Source of the DNA: Bacteroidales bacterium UBA5515
GTDB taxonomy: Bacteria; Bacteroidota; Bacteroidia; Bacteroidales; P3
Assembly: GCA_002423895.1 (NCBI GenBank)
Contig: DIOL01000034.1
Location: forward strand, 510 to 13,587
Direction of reading: 5' to 3'
Length of the DNA: 13,078 nt
A program made the position numbers and the translations under genes. The notes under the pieces were generated by a model. The model was not told where the DNA came from. It made no database searches and saw only the letters and a program-made list of their open reading frames with translations. This document shows positions 7,320 through 13,078 of this stretch, in pieces (positions within the stretch are counted from its first letter, which is position 1; each line of letters opens with the position of its first letter).

Positions 7320-7568
7320 TTACATATACCTTTCTACAGCTTTGATTTCTGGTAATTCTTCCATTACAGCTTGTTCAACTCCTTGTTTAAGAGTCATCAT
7401 TGCATGAGGACAAGATCCACAATGTCCTTGAAGCTCTACATAAACTACTTTATCATCTGTCAATTCAACAAAACGAAGATCTCCTCCATCATTTTGAAGA
7501 TATGGTCTTATCTTGTTAAGTACTTCTTTTACTTTTATTTCTAATTCTTGTTTTTCTTGTGGTGTCAT
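7320..7568 (-). CDS. NifU-like C-terminal (Nfu) domain protein
   Basis: A free-standing Nfu domain of 82 residues that likely binds and delivers an iron-sulfur cluster. The family core is clear: RPYLQNDGGDLRFVEL (21-36), then GHCGSCPHAMMTLKQGVE (48-65) with the cluster-binding cysteines C50 and C53. Nfu proteins usually dimerise so that the two CxxC motifs share a [4Fe-4S] cluster. It lacks the N-terminal U-type scaffold domain of NifU and the A-type domain of E. coli NfuA. It starts six bases after the mrp stop and ends one base before the adenosyltransferase start, so all three are likely one operon. The pairing with Mrp supports a role in cluster transfer. Confidence 0.95.
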   Translation of the reverse strand: MTPQEKQELEIKVKEVLNKIRPYLQNDGGDLRFVELTDDKVVYVELQGHCGSCPHAMMTLKQGVEQAVMEELPEIKAVERYM

Positions 7569-7574
7569 ATAATT

Positions 7575-8402
7575 TTATTTATTTAATTTTTTATTTATTT
7601 TAGATGCTAAACTCATAAAATGTTTTGTTTCTAACGCATCACTATCCAAACTTATTGGATTTCCACTATCATTTGTTTGAGAAATATCTTCAGTTATTGG
7701 TATTTGTTCCAAAAGTTCAAGATTTAATTCATCAATTAAATTTTTGATTCCATTCTTACCAAATATATAATATTTATTATCAGGTAATTCTTTTGGAGTG
7801 AAGTAGGCCATATTTTCAACCAAACCCAATATTGGAACATTAATATCTTTATTATTAAACATATTTACTGCTCTTCTTACATCTGCAACAGCCAATTCTT
7901 GAGGAGTTGAAACAAAAATAGCTCCAGAAATTGGAAGATCTTTAGAAATGGTAAGCTGAATGTCGCCTGTTCCTGGAGGCATATCGAAAATTAAATAATC
8001 CAACTCTCCCCATAGAGTATCTGAAATTAATTGAGTTATTGTATTCGATGCCATTGGGCCCCTCCAAATAAGAGCTTTATCGTTATCGACAAAAAAACCT
8101 ATTGACATAAGTTTTATTCCAAATTTCTCAATAGGTTCAATATATACTTTTCCTTCTATTTCCCTACCAGCAACTTCTTGATTTTCTATATTAAAAAGTG
8201 TAGGTATTGAAGGGCCATAAATATCAACATCTGCTAAACCAACTTTAAATCCTAGTTTAGCAAGAGATATTGCTAAATTGGCTGCAACTGTAGACTTACC
8301 AACTCCTCCTTTACCACTACCTACTGCAACTAAGTGTTTTACATTAGATAATGCTTGTTTTATCTTATCTTGGGTTTCTTTTTGTTTCTCAAAAATGTTC
8401 AT
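7575..8402 (-). CDS. mrp: Mrp/ApbC/NBP35-family P-loop ATPase
   Basis: A MinD-like ATPase of the Mrp/ApbC family, associated with iron-sulfur cluster carriage. The deviant Walker A GSGKGGVGKST is at 28-38, the switch/Walker-type DVDIYGPS at 58-65 and MPPGTGD at 141-147; WRGPM (113-117) is another family signature. At 275 residues the protein is short. Only about 23 residues precede the P-loop, so the N-terminal DUF59 (MIP18-like) domain found in many bacterial Mrp proteins is absent. The region that normally carries the bridging CxxC after ENMxxF reads ENMAYFTPKELPDNKYYIFG, with no cysteine. The protein contains no cysteine at all in its sequence as read. Cluster binding by the classical site is therefore doubtful. 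The gene follows the acidic hypothetical gene by 11 bases and precedes the Nfu gene by 6. Confidence 0.95.
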   Translation of the reverse strand: MNIFEKQKETQDKIKQALSNVKHLVAVGSGKGGVGKSTVAANLAISLAKLGFKVGLADVDIYGPSIPTLFNIENQEVAGREIEGKVYIEPIEKFGIKLMSIGFFVDNDKALIWRGPMASNTITQLISDTLWGELDYLIFDMPPGTGDIQLTISKDLPISGAIFVSTPQELAVADVRRAVNMFNNKDINVPILGLVENMAYFTPKELPDNKYYIFGKNGIKNLIDELNLELLEQIPITEDISQTNDSGNPISLDSDALETKHFMSLASKINKKLNK

Positions 8403-8413
8403 TCTTTTATATT

Positions 8414-8842
8414 TTAATCAACATCAACATCGTCCTCATCTTTATCTTCATCTTCATCATCGTCGTCATCTTCATCATCGTCTAATTTATCAGAATAATC
8501 CCCATGAATTAGAACAAAAGTATCCTTAGATGGTTTTTCATCCTCTTCTTCTTCCTCTGGGGTTTCTTCTACAAAATCAGGCACTTTAGTCTGACTGAAT
8601 ATTTCCTTATCGTATTCTTCTTCAGTGAGTTTTTGATCAACTTTCACATCTATTTTAACCATATAGATAGCATCTTCTGTATCCAAAGGAACAACATAAA
8701 TTATTTCTCCTGATGGCTTAGTTATTTTCTGTATATGTGATGCATAACCTTCTGGATAAGCTTCACTAAATTGAAGAATTTGCTCAGAATTGAGCTTGTT
8801 AAAGCTAACTATTACTCTTTTTTTGTTTACTCTTGGGTTCAT
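8414..8842 (-). CDS. acidic conserved-type hypothetical protein, first gene of the mrp cluster
   Basis: No function is recognised. From the ATG at 8842 the protein has 142 residues. It has a compact N-terminal part (about 1-85, with basic NKKRVIVSFNKL and a region rich in beta-forming residues, YVVPLDTEDAIYMVKIDVKV) and a long Asp/Glu-rich tail (about 85-142) that becomes almost pure Asp/Glu at the end. No signal peptide or membrane segment is visible, so it is likely cytoplasmic. An in-frame TTG at 8854 would add four residues, but the ATG fits the candidate promoter (8866-8894) and normal start use better. It lies 11 bases upstream of mrp and is presumably co-transcribed. The acidic tail might bind metal ions or a basic partner; that is inference only. 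Confidence 0.8.
   Translation of the reverse strand: MNPRVNKKRVIVSFNKLNSEQILQFSEAYPEGYASHIQKITKPSGEIIYVVPLDTEDAIYMVKIDVKVDQKLTEEEYDKEIFSQTKVPDFVEETPEEEEEDEKPSKDTFVLIHGDYSDKLDDDEDDDDDEDEDKDEDDVDVD
8417..8484 (-). repeat. Asp/Glu codon microsatellite
   Basis: A stretch of ATC, TTC and GTC triplets on the plus strand encodes the aspartate-rich C-terminus of the acidic hypothetical protein. It is a simple triplet repeat likely to vary in length between strains. Confidence 0.7.
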
Positions 8843-8865
8843 AATATTTTGCAAAAAATAATTTG

Positions 8866-8894
8866 CAATATTAGTAACTTTTTGTGTTACTCAA
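8866..8894 (-). promoter_or_regulatory. candidate promoter with a palindrome in its spacer, for the mrp cluster
   Basis: The minus strand reads TTG (8894-8892), 18 bases, then TAATATTG (8873-8866) and C. This differs from TAnnTTTG by one base. The spacer is almost exactly filled by the perfect palindrome AGTAAC-N7-GTTACT (8873-8891). Transcription would start near 8859, about 17 bases before the ATG at 8842. The palindrome is in the position of an operator. Confidence 0.45.
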
Positions 8895-8940
8895 GTAAAA
8901 TTAAGAATATTTATATCAAAAAAAAAGGATAATTGACTTC

Positions 8941-9807
8941 TTATTGCATTACAGTTATGCTTCCTGGCTTACTTATAGTTTTACCTAATTTATTGTATTC
9001 AAATTTATAAAAATATGTTCCGATTGGAAGATTTAAGGCAGAAAAATCATTTTTATAACCTTTACATCTATAAACAATTTTTCCTCTTCCATCAAAAATA
9101 ACAATACAATTTTCTGGGAATTTATCTACATTTTTAATAACAAAGTAATCATTTATTCCATCACCATTTGGAGTAATTACATTAGAGGCAACGAATTCAG
9201 GAATTTCTTCTTCTGATGGAAGAATCTTATCCTCTTCAGGTTCTGCAATTTTAATCTTTTTATTATTAATAAATCCTGAAGTATTAGTGTTATTCTTTAT
9301 TGGTTCTATTGTATAATTTTCATTTGACAATACTTTGCGTGGATCATCATCAATATTATATCCTATTGTAACATCTTCGTTCTGTTCCTGTTTTATTTTT
9401 TCTTTTGACTCAAGAGAAAGATTTTTATTCAGAGAATTATTATTTAAATTATTGGATTTATCTGTATCCTGGGTTGAAATTTGTTCGGAACTATTTGTGC
9501 AAATATTATTTTCTATATTAATTCTATTATTTACCGGACTATCTTGCAAATTATTATTTACAATTAAATATGTTCCTACTCCAACTATTGATGTAGCAGT
9601 TATAATTCCTATTGTTTTAATAGTAGTAGAAAGATTCAAAGCTTTATTTATTAATGCCTTTATTCCTCCTTGTTTAGGAGTAATTTGATTGGCATTATTA
9701 CTGATATTATTTGGATTATTTAGTTCTAATTCTATTTTATTCCAAATATCAGGAGCCTCTTTTTCTGTACCTTTTAGTTTACTAAAAATATTATCTATAT
9801 TATTCAT
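8941..9807 (-). CDS. single-pass membrane anti-sigma-like protein with gliding/T9SS type B-like C-terminal domain
   Basis: A 288-residue protein with three visible parts. The N-terminal segment (1-60, including FSKLKGTEKEAPDIWNKIELEL) has no export signal and is lysine-rich before the membrane. One hydrophobic helix follows (about 62-83, GIITATSIVGVGTYLIV). A long Asn-rich, then acidic linker (84-205) leads to a terminal domain (207-288) with ITPNGDGINDYF (211-222), VIFDGRGKIVYR and LPIGTYFYKFEY. This matches the CHU_C/T9SS type B domain, but the usual WDG is replaced by NDFSA and the domain is short. Positive residues before the helix predict N-inside topology, leaving the C-terminal domain in the periplasm. 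The ATG overlaps the end of the upstream ECF sigma gene by 8 bases, so anti-sigma function is inferred from context. No FecR domain or HxxxCxxC zinc motif is present. Confidence 0.8.
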   Translation of the reverse strand: MNNIDNIFSKLKGTEKEAPDIWNKIELELNNPNNISNNANQITPKQGGIKALINKALNLSTTIKTIGIITATSIVGVGTYLIVNNNLQDSPVNNRINIENNICTNSSEQISTQDTDKSNNLNNNSLNKNLSLESKEKIKQEQNEDVTIGYNIDDDPRKVLSNENYTIEPIKNNTNTSGFINNKKIKIAEPEEDKILPSEEEIPEFVASNVITPNGDGINDYFVIKNVDKFPENCIVIFDGRGKIVYRCKGYKNDFSALNLPIGTYFYKFEYNKLGKTISKPGSITVMQ

Positions 9808-10375
9808 TTTTCCTCTTTTCTATTTTTTCTAACTTTTCTTTCAACAATTGTCTAGCTTTGTAAAGATTGCTCTTAACGCTGTTCTGACTCATGTTTAAAA
9901 TCTCACTAATATCTTTATTACTATATTGATCAATTGCACAAAGATTAAAAATAACTCTCAATGAATTGGGTAATGTTTGAATACAACTTATTAATTCTTC
10001 TTCAGAAAAAACATAATCTGATTCATACAAATTAAAATCCTTATTCTCTACAACTTCCTCAAAATCATTTAAAGTATTATACTTTTTATTAATTCTATAT
10101 GTGTTTATAGCATTATTTATAATTACTTTTTGAAGCCATGATTCAAAATGACTAATTTTAAACTCATTGGTTATTTCGAAGTAATCAATTTTACTAAAAA
10201 CTCTTAACCATCCTTGCATTAACATATCCTCTGCCTCTGAACTACTTTTTGAATATCGCAAACATAAAGCAAACATTTGATTTTTGTAGCAATTAAATAG
10301 TTCTTTTTGCGCTCTTGAGTCATTACGTTTGCAAAGATTTATTAAGTTTAATAATTCCTTTTCGTTCTTTTTCAT
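9800..10375 (-). CDS. ECF-type RNA polymerase sigma factor
   Basis: A 191-residue sigma-70 family factor of the extracytoplasmic function class. Region 2 spans about 24-95, with LFNCYKNQMFALCLRYSKSSSEAEDMLMQGWLRVF containing the -10 recognition and core-binding helices. Region 4 spans about 128-180 and includes LPNSLRVIFNLCAIDQYSNKDISEILNMSQNSVKSNLYKARQLLK, whose helix-turn-helix (about 151-176) should contact the -35 element. Regions 1, 3 and a SnoaL-type extension are absent, as expected for ECF factors. It overlaps the start of the membrane partner gene by 8 bases (AATGAATAA on the minus strand), pointing to translational coupling and a sigma/anti-sigma pair. It follows the M1 peptidase stop by 64 bases. 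AAAGG seven bases before the ATG is an unusual Shine-Dalgarno-like string for this genome. Its target genes are unknown. Confidence 0.95.
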   Translation of the reverse strand: MKKNEKELLNLINLCKRNDSRAQKELFNCYKNQMFALCLRYSKSSSEAEDMLMQGWLRVFSKIDYFEITNEFKISHFESWLQKVIINNAINTYRINKKYNTLNDFEEVVENKDFNLYESDYVFSEEELISCIQTLPNSLRVIFNLCAIDQYSNKDISEILNMSQNSVKSNLYKARQLLKEKLEKIEKRKNE

Positions 10376-10403
10376 AAATCCTTTACTCCTATAATAACAA
10401 CTC

Positions 10404-10422
10404 GTTTAGAAAAAAAGTAAAC
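10404..10422 (-). promoter_or_regulatory. small inverted repeat upstream of the ECF sigma gene
   Basis: GTTTA (10404-10408) and TAAAC (10418-10422) flank a 9-base A-rich centre, about 30 bases before the sigma gene start. It is in the right place for an operator or part of an autoregulated promoter, but the arms are short and could be chance. No TAnnTTTG element is present in this gap. Confidence 0.25.
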
Positions 10423-10439
10423 ACTAAAGAAAATATTTT

Positions 10440-12755
10440 TTATTTAATAATGATAATTTTATCTCTCAGTTGTGATGTTTTATCCTCAGAAACAAGCCTT
10501 AAGAGATAAAAACCCGAAGATAATTTATTTTCAATTTTTAATTGAGTTGTTCCTTTCTTAACTTTATCTGAATAAAGTATTTTTCCACTATTGTCAGAAA
10601 TAAACAAATCAAAATCCTGATTTAAATCAATAAAATTAATATTTATATTTTCTTTTGCTGGATTAGGATAAACTTTCATCTGCGGAGAATTTTGATTGGT
10701 ATTTGCTAATCCAATTATATTTATATCTCCTACTCCCATTATGTAATCTCCTTTCCAAAGTGAATTTAATGTCAAATATCCTTCTGTATTGTTAGGTCTT
10801 GAAGTTTTCACTGCAATCCAATTTGAATCTTGATTAGGTCTATAAAGAAGAATCAGAGAATCTAACCCAGAATACTTATTTACTAATTCATTATCAAAAT
10901 TATTTGCTCCAGCTAATATCTTATAAAAGAAATTACCTTCAAGCTCACAATTCTCCAACCCTTCTCCTTCTATTGTCCAATAATGTTTTTTACTTATTCT
11001 TTTTATCCCGTTTGGCAATGGTTTTTCATCTTCATTACCTACCCAATGAAGAGTTGTTCTTAGTAAAATTGAGTCAGGGTTATTTTTTACATTAGCATAG
11101 AAATAAGTATTTGCAAAATCCTGTCTTCCAAGTCCACTGATAGTTTTATAGTTATCAATTGTTGCATCAGCTATTTCTTCCTCCAAATCTACAAAACAGT
11201 TGACTGGGATAATATTTAGATTAATATTCTGTGTTGAAGTTAAACCGTTAAACTCAATTAATCTCTTTTCTTTATTCCAGGCAGCATCAATAAATGTTAC
11301 TGGAACTCTGCTTGTCTGGCAACCTCCATTTGCATTAGCAACTGTCCTTTGATTTATTGTGATTGTTGCAATATTACTATTGAATATTTTATTTGAAATT
11401 GAATAATGATTATATCCGCTATCTAAAACATAGAAATTAAAGAAATCATTTAAATCAATATTAGTTACAGAAGATAAATAATCTCTCATCTGGAAAGTAT
11501 TTATAATTCCATATCCATAATTATTAAGCATTGAACGGACAACTGGAAAGAATATGCTGTCGCCCAAATATCCTCTTAATGTATGTACAACTGCAGCTCC
11601 CTTTCTGTAAGTAGTAGTTGAATAGACATCAGTACCAGTTACTCCATATAAAATTCTGTATCCTTCATCAATTGGCAGTTTATTTAAAACCATTTCCATA
11701 TTATTTCTAAAATAATTCTTGGCATGTTCTAATCCATAATGTCCTTCAAAAGATATATTCTCACTCCAGGAGGTCCAACCTTCCTTAATCCACATGTTAA
11801 GTTCAGACTCTCCTCCCATATAATTTCCAAACCAGCTATGTCCTAACTCATGAACTATATTACTATTATTTTCATCACCCTGTCCTACTGCAGCACTATA
11901 TGCCAATGAAATATTATCAACATGTTCCATGCTCCCCAAAGGAGTAACACAATATCCAACTCTATTAAATCTAAATTCTCCAAACTTATTTTCTAAAGCG
12001 TGAAAAGCATCTTTAATTAAACTAACTTTACCTCTAACAGCTGCACTATCTGCAGGGAAACAATAAATTTGTAAAGGAAAATTCTTTGCAATTCCTTGAA
12101 TGGTATCTTCAACTAAGCAATAATCTGCAATGGTTACAGCTACTAAATATGGAGCTATTGTTTGTGGGATTCTCCAATGCCATGATGAAGAAGAATCTGA
12201 CACAACAGAAATGCTGTCTAATAGACCTCCACAAATAGCTTTTCTTGTGTTTTGAGTTGTAATGTTTAAATTAAATGTAGCTTTGTCACTAAAATAATCT
12301 TGAGCAGGAAACCAACTGCGCGCAAAAGAGTGTTGAGCATCCATTATTGCAACATTTAAAGAGTATATAATATCTGGATTATAATGAATTCCTCCCCATC
12401 CATACAACTCAATTACCTGAGCACCATTATACCAAACACAAATCTCAACCTCTTCATCATTTTGAACATAAGAAGGAATAGAAACATTCAAATTTGGAGA
12501 AAGATAAGAGTATATTGCTGGTGAATTATTCACATAAACAGAATCTACATTGTGATTTAAAAGATTTAACCTAATAATTCTATTTGTTGGATTAACAACC
12601 TTAGCTTTAACAATACAATATCCTTTATGTTTACCTTTTATTAAATTGTTTATATCCAAATTAATGTCGTAGTGCTGAACATCAATTGAATCATTTTGAG
12701 CATTAATTTGCAGAGCAAAGAAACAAATTATTAAAGAAAAGAATATTTTTTTCAT
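10440..12755 (-). CDS. secreted M1-family zinc aminopeptidase with T9SS type A sorting domain
   Basis: A 771-residue exported metallopeptidase that would remove N-terminal residues from peptides outside the cell. Residues 1-20 are a Sec signal peptide ending NAQ. The zinc site is HELGH (302-306) plus E325 in WIKEGW, the standard HExxH-x18-E arrangement; E303 is the general base. Y383 in TTYRKGAAVV is the expected transition-state tyrosine. The exopeptidase motif, normally GxMEN, reads GSMEH (274-278). The N-terminal beta domain (about 21-200) and catalytic domain (about 200-450) are followed by beta-rich regions. A T9SS type A sorting domain (about 693-771) contains MKVYPNPAKENINI and ends in DKIIIIK. 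The ATG at 12755 gives the signal peptide. It stands alone, with a -7-like element upstream and the ECF sigma gene 64 bases downstream; no convincing terminator lies between. Confidence 0.94.
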   Translation of the reverse strand: MKKIFFSLIICFFALQINAQNDSIDVQHYDINLDINNLIKGKHKGYCIVKAKVVNPTNRIIRLNLLNHNVDSVYVNNSPAIYSYLSPNLNVSIPSYVQNDEEVEICVWYNGAQVIELYGWGGIHYNPDIIYSLNVAIMDAQHSFARSWFPAQDYFSDKATFNLNITTQNTRKAICGGLLDSISVVSDSSSSWHWRIPQTIAPYLVAVTIADYCLVEDTIQGIAKNFPLQIYCFPADSAAVRGKVSLIKDAFHALENKFGEFRFNRVGYCVTPLGSMEHVDNISLAYSAAVGQGDENNSNIVHELGHSWFGNYMGGESELNMWIKEGWTSWSENISFEGHYGLEHAKNYFRNNMEMVLNKLPIDEGYRILYGVTGTDVYSTTTYRKGAAVVHTLRGYLGDSIFFPVVRSMLNNYGYGIINTFQMRDYLSSVTNIDLNDFFNFYVLDSGYNHYSISNKIFNSNIATITINQRTVANANGGCQTSRVPVTFIDAAWNKEKRLIEFNGLTSTQNINLNIIPVNCFVDLEEEIADATIDNYKTISGLGRQDFANTYFYANVKNNPDSILLRTTLHWVGNEDEKPLPNGIKRISKKHYWTIEGEGLENCELEGNFFYKILAGANNFDNELVNKYSGLDSLILLYRPNQDSNWIAVKTSRPNNTEGYLTLNSLWKGDYIMGVGDINIIGLANTNQNSPQMKVYPNPAKENININFIDLNQDFDLFISDNSGKILYSDKVKKGTTQLKIENKLSSGFYLLRLVSEDKTSQLRDKIIIIK

Positions 12756-12790
12756 ATCAATATAGATTAATGATTATTAAAATTGTTTTG

Positions 12791-12798
12791 CAAATATA
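12791..12798 (-). promoter_or_regulatory. -7 element upstream of the M1 peptidase gene
   Basis: TATATTTG followed by C on the minus strand lies about 36 bases before the ATG at 12755. A TTG at the standard spacing is not present (the nearest is only 13 bases away). The motif equals the one before the S8 peptidase gene. The remaining sequence of the 12756-13048 gap is AT-rich, with only the tandem repeat and tRNA terminator recognised. Confidence 0.45.
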
Positions 12799-12921
12799 AG
12801 ACTTAAACTTTCAAAACCATAAAAAATATTTAATTAATCAGAAAAATGAATCTAATTGATAATAGAAAATACATTTCAGAAAATAAACGAAGCTTAGTTA
12901 AAAATAAACGGGATCTTTTTC

Positions 12922-12965
12922 AAAAAAGTCGGTGATTAAGTAGAAAAAGTCGGTGATTATTTTTT
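12922..12965. repeat. copies 2 and 3 of dispersed repeat AAAAAGTCGGTGATTA, in tandem
   Basis: Two exact copies of the 16-mer (12923-12938 and 12944-12959) are separated by AGTAG, giving a 21-base period. Copy 3 shares a further TTTTT with the copy at 6680. They lie between the tRNA terminator and the M1 peptidase gene. No coding potential or transposase is nearby. Confidence 0.75.
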
Positions 12966-12988
12966 ATAACTCAGGAACTTTTTAAAAT

Positions 12989-13027
12989 AAAAAAAACGCC
13001 ACCTGCTTTTCACAAAGAGAGTGACGT
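12989..13027 (-). terminator. terminator downstream of the tRNA
   Basis: On the minus strand ACGTCAC pairs with GTGGCGT (one G-T pair), and an inner CTTT/AAAG stem can form. Eight T follow directly. It is about 20 bases past the tRNA 3' end and should end that transcript. Confidence 0.75.
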
Positions 13028-13048
13028 AAAAAAGTTATTATATCTTAG

Positions 13049-13078
13049 TGACTAAGCTGGGATTCGAACCCAGGACCC
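13049..13078 (-). tRNA. tRNA 3' portion, cut by the window edge
   Basis: On the minus strand the T arm is complete: CTGGG, loop TTCGAAT, CCCAG. It is followed by the 3' acceptor strand CTTAGTC and discriminator A, then CTA, so CCA is not encoded. The five bases before the T arm belong to the variable region. The matching 5' acceptor would be GACTAAG. The anticodon is outside the window and the isotype cannot be told. Confidence 0.93.

Noticed and set aside
8417..8484. Triplet-rich tract as a CRISPR or regulatory repeat
   Set aside because: There are no spaced identical repeats; it is a simple Asp/Glu codon run within a coding frame.
8852..8854. TTG as start codon of the acidic hypothetical gene
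   Set aside because: The in-frame ATG at 8842 is only four codons later and better placed for the candidate promoter.
9335..9688. Plus-strand open frame of 117 codons, hydrophobic in parts
   Set aside because: It is antisense to the Asn-rich linker and membrane helix of the anti-sigma-like gene. Its hydrophobicity follows from complementing Asn/Lys codons, and no start signals are present.
10428..10442. AAAATATTTT palindrome after the M1 peptidase stop as a terminator
   Set aside because: It consists only of A-T pairs with a negligible loop and a weak T run; such strings are common in this AT-rich DNA.

Overview
The window looks like chromosomal DNA of a member of the Bacteroidota. It is AT-rich (about 30% GC by eye). 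It encodes two secreted peptidases that end in the YPNPAxxxLxI-type sorting domain of the type IX secretion system (T9SS), a protein with a gliding/T9SS type B-like C-terminal domain, and a DUF2795 protein of the kind common in this phylum. Several upstream regions carry the Bacteroidota -7 element TAnnTTTG, in two cases with a TTG about 19 bases upstream, and Shine-Dalgarno sequences are mostly absent. The order within the phylum cannot be fixed from this sequence.

Every gene lies on the minus strand, so transcription runs from high to low coordinates. From upstream to downstream: the 3' end of a tRNA with its terminator (13078-12989); an intergenic stretch with a short tandem repeat (12922-12965); a secreted M1 aminopeptidase (12755-10440); an ECF sigma factor overlapping a membrane anti-sigma-like protein (10375-8941); a four-gene cluster of acidic hypothetical protein, Mrp ATPase, Nfu-type scaffold and PduO-type cobalamin adenosyltransferase (8842-6719); a DUF2795 gene alone between a good promoter and a strong terminator (6461-6240); a secreted S8 (subtilisin-like) peptidase (6126-3979); gcvH (3891-3511); a VanZ-like membrane protein (3428-3024); and rpsO-pnp (2915-232) closed by a strong terminator at 171-205. 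No gene-free stretch exceeds 300 bases.

Most of this is housekeeping: ribosome and RNA turnover (rpsO, pnp), iron-sulfur trafficking (mrp, nfu), cobalamin activation, and lipoyl-dependent glycine cleavage (gcvH). The less ordinary parts are four. First, the ECF sigma factor is paired with a one-TM protein whose presumed periplasmic end is a type B/CHU_C-like domain rather than FecR or a zinc anti-sigma domain. Second, a 16-base sequence, AAAAAGTCGGTGATTA, occurs three times in two intergenic regions 6 kb apart. Third, a perfect palindrome fills the spacer of the candidate promoter of the mrp cluster. Fourth, the Mrp protein lacks both its DUF59 domain and its CxxC but sits next to a free-standing Nfu domain. 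No mobile element, CRISPR array or clear novel defence system was seen.
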